From an uncultured Hungatella sp. (GTDB lineage Bacteria; Bacillota; Clostridia; Lachnospirales; Lachnospiraceae), in contig CAMUJH010000023.1 of the NCBI GenBank assembly GCA_947089145.1, forward strand, positions 1 through 63,530: a stretch of 63,530 nt of DNA, read 5' to 3'. The position numbers and the translations under genes are program-made. This document shows positions 10,655 to 19,552 of the stretch, in pieces (within the stretch, counting starts at the first letter, position 1; every line of letters starts with the position of its first letter). The notes beneath the pieces were generated by a model that worked only from the letters and a program-made list of their open reading frames with translations, made no database searches and was not told the DNA's origin.

Positions 10655-12034
10655 ATGGAAGAACGGACGTACTTAAAGTGGTATAATAAGGTTGGATACG
10701 GCTCCGGCGATATTGCCGGCAATGTGGTGTATGCCCTTCTGTCAGCATTTGTCATGATATTTCTGACGGATACCATAGGACTTAACGCGGGGATCGTGGG
10801 GACGCTTATTGCCGTTTCAAAGCTTTTCGACGGAATCAGTGACATCTTCTTCGGCTCCATGATTGACAAGACTCACAGCAAAATGGGAAAAGCGCGGCCG
10901 TGGATGCTTTACGGCTATTTCGGATGCGCGGTGTGCTTGGTGGCAATCTTTGTCATTCCTGCCGGGATCAGCGAGTTTGCGCAGTACGCATGGTTTTTTA
11001 TTGCCTACACGCTCTTAAACGCCGGATTTTACACGGCAAATAATATTGCATATTCTGCGCTGACAGCGCTTGTCACCAAGAATAACCATGAACGCGTTCA
11101 AATGGGTTCCATCCGGTTTATGTTTGCCTTTGGAACCAGCATGCTGATTCAGACCGTTACGGTTGGGTGCGTGGCTTATTTTGGCGGCGGCGCAGAAGCC
11201 TGGAGGACAGTGGCCATTATTTATGCGGTCATCGGCGTAATAACCAATTCCTTATCCGTGTGGTCCGTAAAGGAGCTGTCTCCTGAGGAACTTGCAGAAG
11301 GGGAAGCCGGCCGGGAAAACAAGGCTCAGGAAGAAACCTACCGCCTGACAGAGGCTTTTGGACTGCTGATTCACAATAAGTATTATCTGATGATTTGCGC
11401 GGCCTATATTTTAATGCAGATTTATTCGGCAACGCTGAACATGGGGATTTATTTTATGACCTATGTGCTGAAAAATGCAAATCTTCTGGGCGTATTTTCC
11501 TGGGCAATCAATATTCCCATGATTGTGGGCCTTATGTTTACTCCGGTGCTGGTTGCAAAATGGAAGGGCATGTACAGACTGAATCTCTATGGCTATGGGC
11601 TAGGGACCGTGGGACGCCTGGGAGTAGTTGCAGCCGGTTATATGGGCAGCGTTCCGCTAATGCTTTTATGCACGGCGGTTGCGGCAATGGGAATGAGCCC
11701 CCTTCAGGGAGACATGAATGCCCTTATTGCAACCTGCTCTGAATATACGTATTTGAAAACCGGAAGGCGGGTAGACGGCACCATGTATTCTTGCACGTCC
11801 CTTGGAACAAAGCTTGGCGGCGGAATCGGAACGGCCATAGCGGGATGGCTTCTGGCATACAGCGGCTATGTGGGAGGCGCCCAGGTGCAGACGGATTCCT
11901 GCATCAACATGCTTCACATTATGTATCTTTGGCTGCCCATGATTTTCAATCTTTTGATTACCCTGATACTGACCAGGCTGAATGTGGAAAAGGCTAATGA
12001 AGAGCTGCGCAGGAAGGCAGGCGGCGTTGCTTAA
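10655..12034 (+). CDS. GPH-family glycoside:cation symporter
   Basis: 459-residue MFS-fold transporter of the glycoside-pentoside-hexuronide family (12 predicted membrane segments). The family loop 'DGISDIFFGSMIDKTHSKMGKARPW' lies between the second and third helices. Placed 15 nt after lacZ with its own GGGGG-type ribosome binding site, it most likely imports lactose or another beta-galactoside for LacZ. Substrate is inferred from context only. Confidence 0.88.
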   Translation: MEERTYLKWYNKVGYGSGDIAGNVVYALLSAFVMIFLTDTIGLNAGIVGTLIAVSKLFDGISDIFFGSMIDKTHSKMGKARPWMLYGYFGCAVCLVAIFVIPAGISEFAQYAWFFIAYTLLNAGFYTANNIAYSALTALVTKNNHERVQMGSIRFMFAFGTSMLIQTVTVGCVAYFGGGAEAWRTVAIIYAVIGVITNSLSVWSVKELSPEELAEGEAGRENKAQEETYRLTEAFGLLIHNKYYLMICAAYILMQIYSATLNMGIYFMTYVLKNANLLGVFSWAINIPMIVGLMFTPVLVAKWKGMYRLNLYGYGLGTVGRLGVVAAGYMGSVPLMLLCTAVAAMGMSPLQGDMNALIATCSEYTYLKTGRRVDGTMYSCTSLGTKLGGGIGTAIAGWLLAYSGYVGGAQVQTDSCINMLHIMYLWLPMIFNLLITLILTRLNVEKANEELRRKAGGVA

Positions 12035-12057
12035 GGACTTAAGGGGCGGAACATGTT

Positions 12058-12083
12058 AAAAGCAGGGGGTGCCCCCTGCTTTT
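12058..12083. terminator. Bidirectional intrinsic terminator
   Basis: A perfect 12-bp stem (AAAAGCAGGGGG / CCCCCTGCTTTT) with a 2-nt loop lies between the convergent GPH gene and the minus-strand ATPase module. The A and T tracts in the arms serve as T-runs in either direction. The stop codon of the minus-strand small frame (12082-12084) overlaps its edge. Confidence 0.85.
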
Positions 12084-12267
12084 AATATATTCCCAGTTCC
12101 TTATATAAAGGAGCTAATTCATTATGGACATGCTGCACTATTTTATCAATGTCTAACCGTTCAACCATTCCGTTGCTTTTCATTCCTTTAAGGTACATCC
12201 GGTCTTTTAGCTTAAAGAGCCTTTTCAGCTTATCATGTCCATTTGCCCCGGATATAACACAAGGCAT
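12082..12267 (-). CDS. Small protein after the ATPase, possibly a truncated partner
   Basis: 61 codons starting directly after the ATPase stop (TAA-ATG, no gap), so translation is probably coupled; no good ribosome binding site of its own. The sequence ('GANGHDKLKRLFKLKDR', 'LDIDKIVQHVHNELAPLYKELGIY') reads like the C-terminal end of a larger soluble protein. OLD/AAA-type ATPases are often paired with a TOPRIM/DUF4276- or RloB-like partner; this may be the residue of one, but that identity cannot be shown from the sequence. It ends at the shared terminator. Confidence 0.4.
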   Translation of the reverse strand: MPCVISGANGHDKLKRLFKLKDRMYLKGMKSNGMVERLDIDKIVQHVHNELAPLYKELGIY

Positions 12268-13587
12268 TTATTCATGCGCATCACACTCCAGATAGGTTTC
12301 CCAATCGCTTTCGTCATCAGCTAACATTGAAAACAGGTAATCCCCCATACTCATTTTAAAATCAGCAGCATCTTGCTGCAGCAACCGCTGTCCGGACTTT
12401 TTGAATGTGAAAAACTCGGCGATTCCTGGCTGCCTATTAACACCTACATGTATCCATGAAGGATTCAGATAGCTTATAATGTAGGGAGAATGACTGGTTA
12501 TGATTACTTTGCAGTCATCTAATAACTGGCTGATAATTTGAATATAGGATTGAAACAAACTTGGATGTATGGAATTCTCCGGTTCCTCGATTGCGATTAG
12601 GGAGACATTTCCCTCATTCGCCAGGATAATTCTGACTAAGATCATAAAAACTCTTTTGGCGCCATCAGACATCATGGAAAAATTAATTGGATGGACTAAA
12701 TTTTTGTCTTTGACAAATAAAGCATGTATTGCATTTGCTATAATAAAAGGAGTATTTTCCGGCAGTTTATCGTTGTTTTCAGAATTGACGTTATATTGTT
12801 TTACAATAATGTCCTCAACATCAGGAAAAAGATCTTTGTATACTTCTTTTAAAAGAGCGAATTTATTTGGATTTTTCTCACGCAATTGATATATGACACG
12901 GGGAAGATTTTCTGCGTCAATAGTCATATTCTCTAAACCTTTAAAAATAATAAAATTAGGTTGGTAAAAACTTCTTGCGTCAAAATTATTTTCCATATAA
13001 AAGCGCATGCCATTTAATTTTCTTATAATTTCTGCATAAAAGATTTCATCATATGCCTGAAGCTTATTGATAACAAGCTCTATTGGCGCAACATTAATTT
13101 TGGAGGAGCATCTGCCGGTTTCTGAACTTTTGTATAATGCATGATAAGAATCCCGGCTAATCAGCTGTGTGTACTTTTGCCCTTTGTCTTCTGGCCTGAT
13201 TTTTAAATTTTCGGAGATGATATAAGGCTCTACATCTCCTCCGGATTTCCAGGCGAATTCATATCCGTAGAATACACGGTATTCTATACCATTCAGTCTG
13301 GTTGAAACTTCCATTTCAAATTTGAAATTTCGTCCTAAGGTATGATTATTCATTGGCATCAGATTTGATTTAGCCATCATATGAGTCTTGTCTTCCATAG
13401 CAGATTTGATAAACTTCAATCCGAAATCAATTGCTGCCAATACATTGGACTTTCCAAAATTGTTTAGTGCCACTAGCGCTGTAATGTTATTAAAATTGAT
13501 TTTTATATTGGAGAGATTTTTAAACCCATCAATTGAGACTGCCTGTATTTTCACTACAACACACCCTTTCTTTCGCATTGTATCCAT
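12268..13587 (-). CDS. AAA15/OLD-like ABC-class ATPase
   Basis: 439-residue soluble ATPase of the AAA15/OLD class (SMC-like head). It has an N-terminal 'GFKNLSNIKINF', a degenerate P-loop 'ALNNFGKSN', signature-like 'MSDGAKRVF', Walker B 'LIAIEEPENSIHP' and a conserved 'ITSHSPYI'. Such proteins act in phage defence and DNA transactions, usually with a nuclease partner. The module is AT-rich compared with its flanks and oriented against both neighbours, which suggests acquisition. The start is uncertain: ATG at 13587, or GTG at 13554 (codon 12), which has an AAAGGG about 9 nt upstream and begins at the conserved 'KIQAVSIDGFKN'. Confidence 0.8.
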   Translation of the reverse strand: MDTMRKKGCVVVKIQAVSIDGFKNLSNIKINFNNITALVALNNFGKSNVLAAIDFGLKFIKSAMEDKTHMMAKSNLMPMNNHTLGRNFKFEMEVSTRLNGIEYRVFYGYEFAWKSGGDVEPYIISENLKIRPEDKGQKYTQLISRDSYHALYKSSETGRCSSKINVAPIELVINKLQAYDEIFYAEIIRKLNGMRFYMENNFDARSFYQPNFIIFKGLENMTIDAENLPRVIYQLREKNPNKFALLKEVYKDLFPDVEDIIVKQYNVNSENNDKLPENTPFIIANAIHALFVKDKNLVHPINFSMMSDGAKRVFMILVRIILANEGNVSLIAIEEPENSIHPSLFQSYIQIISQLLDDCKVIITSHSPYIISYLNPSWIHVGVNRQPGIAEFFTFKKSGQRLLQQDAADFKMSMGDYLFSMLADDESDWETYLECDAHE

Positions 13588-14109
13588 ATCATAACACCCC
13601 TATAAAGAAAACGCAACATTTATTTTCGTTTATAAATATAATATGCAGGAAAATTGACGCTTATTCAATTACAACGAAAAAAATTGCATCAGCAAAAAGA
13701 ATTAAGCGAATGTATGCTAACGGAGGCTGGCTTGTCGGTCTTTTGTTACTGTTCGCTCCCAATGTCATTTGATTTAAGGGAATTCTGCTTTTGCCCTAAG
13801 GGCTCCATCTCCTGTCAGGGTGAATGAATGCCGTGGAGAAGAAACTGGGGTTTAGGGCTCTTCGGAACGTTTGGCAATTCTGAACCCCGACCGGAGATGA
13901 AGCCCTTGGAGCCTGTGACAACCTTAACCATTGGCATTGCCAGTACACTGTAACGGTCTTTTCGGCTTTCGCAAATATCAGGAAAACCAACGCTTTGTTT
14001 TTGGAAATACCTATGTTAAAATAATGTTGACGCATATAGGAGAAATGCATTATGGATTGAATATGCCTGCCCTTTTAAGGCATGGGCAAATAATTAGAAG
14101 GTGCTGAAC
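13588..14109. other. Gene-free 522-bp divergent intergenic region with a long palindrome
   Basis: The region separates the minus-strand ATPase from the plus-strand AraC gene. Its first 200 bases are AT-rich and hold the ATPase promoter region, without a clear consensus. The middle holds an imperfect 108-bp palindrome (22-bp arms, 13799-13820 and 13885-13906, 19 of 22 paired) followed by the core GAGCCTGTGACAACCTTAAC (13909-13928), which recurs with one change at 58370-58389. No convincing protein frame is seen. Confidence 0.6.
13799..13954. repeat. Palindromic intergenic repeat, copy A
   Basis: Arms AGGGCTCCATCTCC (13799-13812) and GGAGATGAAGCCCT (13893-13906) pair with one mismatch, and the pairing continues inward for another 8 positions with two mismatches. 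An inner GGGGTT/AACCCC pair lies in the loop. The flank GAGCCTGTGACAACCTTAAC and a following GCCAGT...GTAAC are shared with copy B near 58370-58415. Confidence 0.5.
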
Positions 14110-15321
14110 ATGAATTTTTTGGAATCTTCCGCCATGCTGGTTCCTGCCCTGACGGGGATGGAGATGACTTTATACGATGGGAATGCGGATACCCTGAGCC
14201 AATTTGAGGGGCAATACTGTTTTTCCCCTCAATTGCAGAATATCTATACGGTCAAAGGACTGGAAATGTTTTTTCAGGGGAGCACTGAGGATAGGATTTA
14301 TATACTGGCTGAGCCAATGGGCACGCATTTGGCTGCATTCAGGATGGGAGAGCTGCTGGTGCTGTTGGGCCCCTATGTAGAAACCGGTTGGAATGAGAAG
14401 GCTTCCCGGCTTCTTCTTGCGAATCTGGGCGCCTCGGAAGCGACACTGCCAATGTATAAGGCGTACCGCTGCAAGCTGCCCATTGTCAGGCAGGAGGAGG
14501 CGGTCAGGACAGCGTTTCTGCTGACGGAGAACCTGGACGGCAAAGTGCGGACAGTAGAAACTTTATGCCTGGAAGCAGAGGGCCAAAGCCCGTCCCTGAC
14601 ATTTTCCAGCCTGTATGCCAATGCAGAAGAGGTGAACCGCCGTTACCAAATGGAGGACATCTTCATAAAAGCGATAAGCCAGGGCAATGCCAGGAAAGCC
14701 TACTGGGCCTGGAGAGAGATGGGAAAGGTTCAGTCCGGCATCCGCTTTATTTCCGACAGTATGCAGGATCAGCTGGTGGGGGCGGCCATTGTGCGGACGC
14801 TGATACGGCAGGGCGGAAAGCTTGGAGGACTGAGCCCGGTGCTTATTGACTCTGTAAGCCAGGAGTATGCCCAGCGGATGAAGCAGACTGCATCCGCTGG
14901 TGAGCTGGGAGGGCTTATGTTTGAGATGTGCGGGCGTCTGTGCGACGAGATACGGGAACAGCGGCGTTCTGGCTGGTCGCCCATTGTCCGCAGGGCGGCA
15001 GACTATATGGAGCTTAATCTAAGCAAGCCTATGACCACAGAGGAGATTGCCCAGGCGGCAGGGGAGAATAAGAGAAATTTTGTAAGCCGTTTTATCCGGG
15101 AAACGGGAATGACGGTAAAAGAGTATTTGGCAAAGCTGCGCTGTGGCATCGCCGCACAGCTTCTGGCGGACAGCGAGTCCGGCATTCAGGAGATTGCAGC
15201 CTATGTGGGGTATCTGGATAATAATTATTTTTCTAAGGTATTTAAGGACAATCTGGGAATGTCCCCCCAATCCTACCGGACCGTCTGCAAAACATCTTTT
15301 CACGGGCTAAGTGACAAATAA
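14110..15321 (+). CDS. AraC-family transcriptional regulator
   Basis: 403 residues. The C-terminal 100 residues form a double helix-turn-helix AraC DNA-binding domain ('PMTTEEIAQAAGENKRNFVSRF' and 'IQEIAAYVGYLDNNYFSKVF', closing with 'GMSPQSYR'). The long N-terminal region (about 1-290) is an unrecognised sensory domain, not a cupin. ATG 14110 is preferred over the GTG at 14101, because AGAAGGTG upstream of it is the ribosome binding site. It stands ahead of a second AraC gene and the uronate operon, so it is a candidate regulator of that operon. Confidence 0.85.
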   Translation: MNFLESSAMLVPALTGMEMTLYDGNADTLSQFEGQYCFSPQLQNIYTVKGLEMFFQGSTEDRIYILAEPMGTHLAAFRMGELLVLLGPYVETGWNEKASRLLLANLGASEATLPMYKAYRCKLPIVRQEEAVRTAFLLTENLDGKVRTVETLCLEAEGQSPSLTFSSLYANAEEVNRRYQMEDIFIKAISQGNARKAYWAWREMGKVQSGIRFISDSMQDQLVGAAIVRTLIRQGGKLGGLSPVLIDSVSQEYAQRMKQTASAGELGGLMFEMCGRLCDEIREQRRSGWSPIVRRAADYMELNLSKPMTTEEIAQAAGENKRNFVSRFIRETGMTVKEYLAKLRCGIAAQLLADSESGIQEIAAYVGYLDNNYFSKVFKDNLGMSPQSYRTVCKTSFHGLSDK

Positions 15322-15340
15322 AAATATCACGTTTTTTCTA

Positions 15341-15380
15341 AAAGCTGCTTGTTTTTTCTAACGGGCAGCTTTCTTTTTTT
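15341..15380 (+). terminator. Intrinsic terminator between the two AraC genes
   Basis: Stem AAAGCTGC (15341-15348) / GCAGCTTT (15365-15372), followed by CTTTTTTT. It separates the two regulator transcripts. Confidence 0.75.
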
Positions 15381-15489
15381 GGTAAATTATTAACAGGACC
15401 TTGGAGCCTGGCTGAATGTGACAGATGGATGGAAAAATGGAGAATTTGCTCCTGGGTCAAATTTTGAAGAAGAGTGAGAGGGAGCCAAT

Positions 15490-16371
15490 ATGTTGATTTT
15501 TGATTCCTGTCAGTCAGCGATTCAATTTTGCGTGGACACTGGAACATTTGCCATCGCCCGGCTGTATAACAATGAAAAGACTATGAACATCCACATACAC
15601 GACTGCTATGAGGTGTATTTTTCTATTTCTGGAGGAAGGCAGTTTCTGATTGACAACCGCATGTATGAGTTTCAGCCAGGGGATATTTTTTTCATTAACC
15701 AGTTTGAAAGCCATTACCTGTCTAAAATTGACCAGATGAGTCACATGCGGGTGGTGATTTCTATTTATCCTGAATTTTTGAAAAAGTTCTCTACAAAGCA
15801 GACGGATTTAAATTACTGCTTTACTTATAGAGATCCGGGGTGGGGGCATAAGCTTAGCCTGAATGGGGATGAGCGCAACCGGTTCATGTACTTTATCCAC
15901 AAACTGTCCCAGGAGCAGGGATTTGGACAGGACGTGCTGGATCAGGCGGTTTTCCTGGAACTGATGACTTTTTTAAACCGCATTTTTATCTTACGGTGCC
16001 AACAGGCCCCTGCCCTTTTGCAGGACGAGACACGGACTGGCCTGCGGCCCCGCCACAGGCAGATTGACGAAATTCTGGACTATATCAACCAACATCTTGC
16101 AGACAATCTTACTATCCCTATGCTGGCTTCGCATTTCTATTTCAGCAGTTCCTACCTGTGCCGGATTTTTAAGGATGCCACAGGAACCACCATTAACCAG
16201 TATATTACCGCAAAAAGGATTTCCCGGGCCAAAGCTTTGCTAGCTGAGGAATATTCCGTAGCAGAAACCAGCATGCTGTGTGGTTACGGTGATTACAGCA
16301 ATTTTTTGAAGTCGTTTACTAAGATAGTGGGCGTATCCCCTAAAAAGTACGCCTCTTTTGTCCGGAGCTAA
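15490..16371 (+). CDS. AraC-family regulator with N-terminal cupin domain
   Basis: 293-residue AraC/XylS-type regulator. The N-terminal cupin-like sugar sensor (about 25-110) has 'HIHDCYEVYFSISGG' and 'YEFQPGDIFFINQFESH'. The C-terminal helix-turn-helix pair (190-293) has 'LTIPMLASHFYFSSSYLCRIF' and 'VAETSMLCGYGDYSNFLKSF'. GAGAGGGAG precedes the ATG. It lies directly upstream of and co-oriented with the GH88-GPH-dehydrogenase operon, so it is the best candidate for its activator. Confidence 0.88.
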   Translation: MLIFDSCQSAIQFCVDTGTFAIARLYNNEKTMNIHIHDCYEVYFSISGGRQFLIDNRMYEFQPGDIFFINQFESHYLSKIDQMSHMRVVISIYPEFLKKFSTKQTDLNYCFTYRDPGWGHKLSLNGDERNRFMYFIHKLSQEQGFGQDVLDQAVFLELMTFLNRIFILRCQQAPALLQDETRTGLRPRHRQIDEILDYINQHLADNLTIPMLASHFYFSSSYLCRIFKDATGTTINQYITAKRISRAKALLAEEYSVAETSMLCGYGDYSNFLKSFTKIVGVSPKKYASFVRS

Positions 16372-16711
16372 AGCCAATATTTATTGTATTAATTGACTAA
16401 AAAATGATAGGATTTGCAATATTTATGCAACAATATGACGAGAAAGAAGAAAAAACTGATGTTATAATATACACAGCAAATAAAATCATGGCCATGATAT
16501 TTATTCAGATTGCGAGGAGGAGCGCTTGTGAAACGAAGTTTCACAACTGGAATGCGATCCGACGACATGGCAGGTGACGCGAAGCGGCGCGTGCCGATAC
16601 AACACGAGGAGGAGCGCTTGTGAAACGAAGTTTCACAACTGGAATGCATCCGACGACGTGGCAGGTGACGCGAAGCGGCGCGTGCCGATACAACAACGAG
16701 GAGGAGCCTAA
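16372..16711 (+). promoter_or_regulatory. Promoter region of the uronate operon, with tandem repeats in the leader
   Basis: A perfect TATAAT lies at 16463-16468 without a recognisable -35. Upstream is the inverted repeat TTGCA-7-TGCAA (16414-16430), a plausible activator operator about 33 nt before the -10. Between this promoter and the GH88 start codon lies a leader of roughly 240 nt, which contains two 92-bp tandem repeats (16514-16697). Confidence 0.5.
16514..16697 (+). repeat. Two 92-bp tandem REP-like repeats, each beginning with a Shine-Dalgarno sequence
   Basis: Copies occupy 16514-16605 and 16606-16697 and differ at only a few positions. Each starts with GAGGAGGAG and contains the perfect hairpin TTGTGAAAC-GAA-GTTTCACAA and a second imperfect hairpin, GGCAGGTGACGC-GAA-GCGGCGCGTGCC. 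A third GAGGAGGAG at 16698 is the real ribosome binding site of the GH88 gene. In copy one a GTG-started frame of 31 codons (16528-16623) uses the repeat's own GAGGAGGAG and ends overlapping the next GTG. Confidence 0.85.
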
Positions 16712-17923
16712 ATGGAAGAAAAGATTGCTAGATGTTCCAATCAGGAATGGCTGGATGCGGTTTATGACAAACTGCTGGTTAAGATGAAGGCACAGTGCGC
16801 ACGGGTAGGCACCAACATCCCTTACACCACCGGCAAGGACGGCAAGTATCACGACATTACAGAAACCCGCTGGGGCCAAACGCCGGACGGGGGCACTCAT
16901 GTGGGGTTTTGGACCAACGGATTCTGGCCGGGCATGCTGTGGCAGATGTATGAGGCTACCGGCGACGAGGACTACAGAAAGGCTGCCGTGGGCGTGGAGG
17001 AGCGGCTGGACGTGCTGCTGAGAAGCTCAGAAACCGTGGATCATGATGTTGGGTTCCTGTTCCTTTTATCTTCCGTGGCCAATTACCGCAAGACAGGTGA
17101 CAGGGAAGCCCGCCGCCGCGGGCTTTTGGCAGCCAGCCTGCTGTCTTCCCGCTATAATCTGGATGGGAAATTTATCAGGGCCTGGCCCGACTCCATGGCT
17201 AAAATGGCTGAAAACTTTGGAGGCGGGGATATCCGGGGCTGGATGATCATTGACTGCATGATGAATATTCCCCTGCTGTACTGGGCATCTGAGGAGACGA
17301 AGGACCCTCGTTTCAAGAAGATTGCTGTCAATCACGCCAAGACGGCCCAGCAATATGTTGTCCGGCCTGACGGAAGCTGCAATCACATCGTGGCATTTGA
17401 CCCGGACAGCGGCGAGTATCTCACCAACCCCGGAGGGCAGGGCTTTAAGCAGGGATCATCCTGGAGCCGCGGCCAGTCCTGGGCAGTGTACGGCTTTGCG
17501 CTCAGTTACCGCCACACGGGAGATGAGTCTTTCCTCAACACCGCAAAGCAGTGTGCCCACTACTGCATTTCCAATATGGCTGTCAATGACTGGCTGCCTT
17601 TGGTGGACTACCGCCAGCCAGCCGAGCCGCTGAAATATGATTCCACTGCTGCCATGTGTACCGCCTGCGGCCTTTTGGAGATCGCCGGCCATGTGGAAGA
17701 GAACGAGGCCCGGTTCTACACTGAGGCGGCATACCGGATTCTGCGGGCATGCGATGAAAAGTTCGCCAACTGGGCTCCCGATCAGGACGCCATTACAACC
17801 GGAGGCACATTCTTCTACCATGATCCTACCGGGGAGAACACGGAGGTGCCGATTATTTACGGCGACTACTACTTTATTGAGGCCATCCTGCGGCTGAAGG
17901 GAAAAGATATGTTCCAGTGGTAA
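16712..17923 (+). CDS. Unsaturated glucuronyl hydrolase, GH88
   Basis: 403-residue cytoplasmic GH88 enzyme that removes the 4,5-unsaturated uronic acid from lyase-generated oligosaccharides such as chondroitin, hyaluronan or heparin disaccharides. The family core is clear: 'VGFWTNGFWPGMLWQMYEAT', 'DHDVGFLF' with D112, and 'IIDCMMN' with D181, the two Asp residues used in vinyl-ether hydration, followed by 'QGSSWSRGQSWAVYGFALSY'. No signal peptide, so disaccharides must be imported first. It is the first gene of an operon with a symporter and the enzymes that process the released uronate. Confidence 0.92.
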   Translation: MEEKIARCSNQEWLDAVYDKLLVKMKAQCARVGTNIPYTTGKDGKYHDITETRWGQTPDGGTHVGFWTNGFWPGMLWQMYEATGDEDYRKAAVGVEERLDVLLRSSETVDHDVGFLFLLSSVANYRKTGDREARRRGLLAASLLSSRYNLDGKFIRAWPDSMAKMAENFGGGDIRGWMIIDCMMNIPLLYWASEETKDPRFKKIAVNHAKTAQQYVVRPDGSCNHIVAFDPDSGEYLTNPGGQGFKQGSSWSRGQSWAVYGFALSYRHTGDESFLNTAKQCAHYCISNMAVNDWLPLVDYRQPAEPLKYDSTAAMCTACGLLEIAGHVEENEARFYTEAAYRILRACDEKFANWAPDQDAITTGGTFFYHDPTGENTEVPIIYGDYYFIEAILRLKGKDMFQW

Positions 17924-17940
17924 CGTGATTAGGAAAAAAG

Positions 17941-17968
17941 GGGCTGTCTGCATCAGGCATGACAGCCC
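17941..17968 (+). terminator. Intercistronic hairpin between GH88 and symporter
   Basis: Stem GGGCTGTC (17941-17948) / GACAGCCC (17961-17968) lies in the 72-nt gap and lacks a strong T-run. It is more likely a processing or stabilising hairpin that sets relative expression than a full terminator. Confidence 0.4.
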
Positions 17969-17995
17969 TGTTAAGAAAACGAGAGGAGAAAATTC

Positions 17996-19438
17996 ATGGA
18001 GCAACAGTATAATCGTGCGAAAACCTGGCAGCTTTTGTTTTTCGTATTTAACAATACCGCTTCCAACATTTACCTGTCCCTGATGGGATTTGTCAATCTC
18101 TATGCAGGCAATGTGGCAGGGCTGGCTGTGATGCTTGTTTCCAATATCATGATGGCGGCCCGGTTCTGGGATGGCGTCACGGACCCAATCGTCGGCTTCG
18201 TGGTGGACAAGACCAATGGGAAACTCGGCAAGTTCCGGCCCTTTATGCTGCTTGGCAACCTTATTATGCTGGCTACAGTTGTGCTGATGTTCACTACCAC
18301 CCATCTGATGCCGGATGGACTTCCGAAGATCATCTATTGGACGGCGATTTATCTGGTGTATATTATTGGCTATACATTCCAGAACGCTGCCACCCGGGGC
18401 GGACAGAGCGTGCTGACCAATGATCCTAAGCAGCGCCCTATGTTTGCCCGCATTGACAGCATCATTAATGCGCTGCTGTTTACAGGCATGTCTGTTTACA
18501 TTACGGATACTTTGGTAGGAAAATACCAGGGATTTACTGCCGGGCTGTTTAGAGAAGTGATTTTTACTTTTGGCCCCATTTCCCTGGTGCTTACCATCTT
18601 GGCCATGATCGGCATCTCGGAAAAGGACCGTCCGGAGACTTATGCAAAGCTGGGCGATCAGGCCAGCTACGGTTTTAAGGACATTTTCCGGATTATCAAA
18701 AATAACCGGGCCATTCAGATGCTGGTAGTGGCGGCGTCCACTGACAAACTTGCCACCCAGGTGCGGCAGAATTCCGTGGTTGGGATCATGCTGTACGGCA
18801 TTATTATCGGCAATTACAAGATGCTTAGCCGGATGTCTATGATAACGCTGATTCCCAGCATGATCATGATTATCATCGGAACCAGCGTTGCTGCCCGCTT
18901 TTCATCCAAGCAGGCAACGGTCGTGTTTACCTGGTGCAGCATCGCATCTTCTGCGCTGCTTGGCGCGCTGCTGATCTTCGGCGATCCTGCCAAGATTTCG
19001 CTGGAACATATCGGATTTATGACCATCGCCTATATCGGCCTTTACACCTTGGTTTATGGTTTTGCCAGCATCAATGTGGGCCTGGCCACGCCTATGATCG
19101 CTGACTGCGCCGATTATGAGCTGTACCAGTCAGGCAATTATGCGCCTGCCTTGATGGGGACGGTGTTCGGCTTCTTTGACAAGGTGATCTCTTCTTTCGC
19201 ATCGACCATTGTAGGCTGGTTCTGCGTGGTCATTGGCTATGCGGAGCGGTTCCCCACTCAGGAAGATCCACTGACTTCCGGAATATTCTGGGTAACTTTA
19301 TTCCTGTTTGTAGGTATGCCTATCCTTGGGTGGGTTGCCAGCCTTATTGCCATGAAGTTCTATCCGCTGGATAAGAATAAGATGATTGAGGTTCAGGCGA
19401 AAATCGCTTCCATGAAAGCGCAGGAGGCGGCAAAGTAA
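17996..19438 (+). CDS. GPH-family symporter for uronate-containing sugars
   Basis: 480-residue GPH/MFS-fold transporter with the family loop 'WDGVTDPIVGFVVDKTNGKLGKFRPF' near residue 57 and about 12 hydrophobic segments. Located between the GH88 hydrolase and the uronate isomerase/dehydrogenase genes, it most likely imports unsaturated uronyl disaccharides. Well-studied Firmicute loci of this type commonly use a PTS instead, so the GPH importer is a notable alternative. Ribosome binding site GAGAGGAG. Confidence 0.87.
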   Translation: MEQQYNRAKTWQLLFFVFNNTASNIYLSLMGFVNLYAGNVAGLAVMLVSNIMMAARFWDGVTDPIVGFVVDKTNGKLGKFRPFMLLGNLIMLATVVLMFTTTHLMPDGLPKIIYWTAIYLVYIIGYTFQNAATRGGQSVLTNDPKQRPMFARIDSIINALLFTGMSVYITDTLVGKYQGFTAGLFREVIFTFGPISLVLTILAMIGISEKDRPETYAKLGDQASYGFKDIFRIIKNNRAIQMLVVAASTDKLATQVRQNSVVGIMLYGIIIGNYKMLSRMSMITLIPSMIMIIIGTSVAARFSSKQATVVFTWCSIASSALLGALLIFGDPAKISLEHIGFMTIAYIGLYTLVYGFASINVGLATPMIADCADYELYQSGNYAPALMGTVFGFFDKVISSFASTIVGWFCVVIGYAERFPTQEDPLTSGIFWVTLFLFVGMPILGWVASLIAMKFYPLDKNKMIEVQAKIASMKAQEAAK

Positions 19439-19552
19439 GCCTGGGGGCAGCTTTTTGAAATAACAGTTTTTAAGCGGCAAAAGTCCATATCCCTGCCGTT
19501 AAATCCTGGCGGACAGGCAGGGACTTTCAAGAACAAGTTTGGAGGTAATGTA

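Noticed and set aside
13533-13772. 79-codon plus-strand frame in the ATPase upstream region
   Set aside because: No ribosome binding site, starts antisense to the ATPase gene, no protein pattern.
13796-14050. 84-codon minus-strand frame across the palindromic element
   Set aside because: Most of it is the palindromic repeat read through; no ribosome binding site, and the related copy at 58.3 kb has stops in the same reading.
17456-18304. 282-codon open frame on the minus strand
   Set aside because: Antisense to the GH88 and GPH genes and spanning their gap; no ribosome binding site and no recognisable domain.
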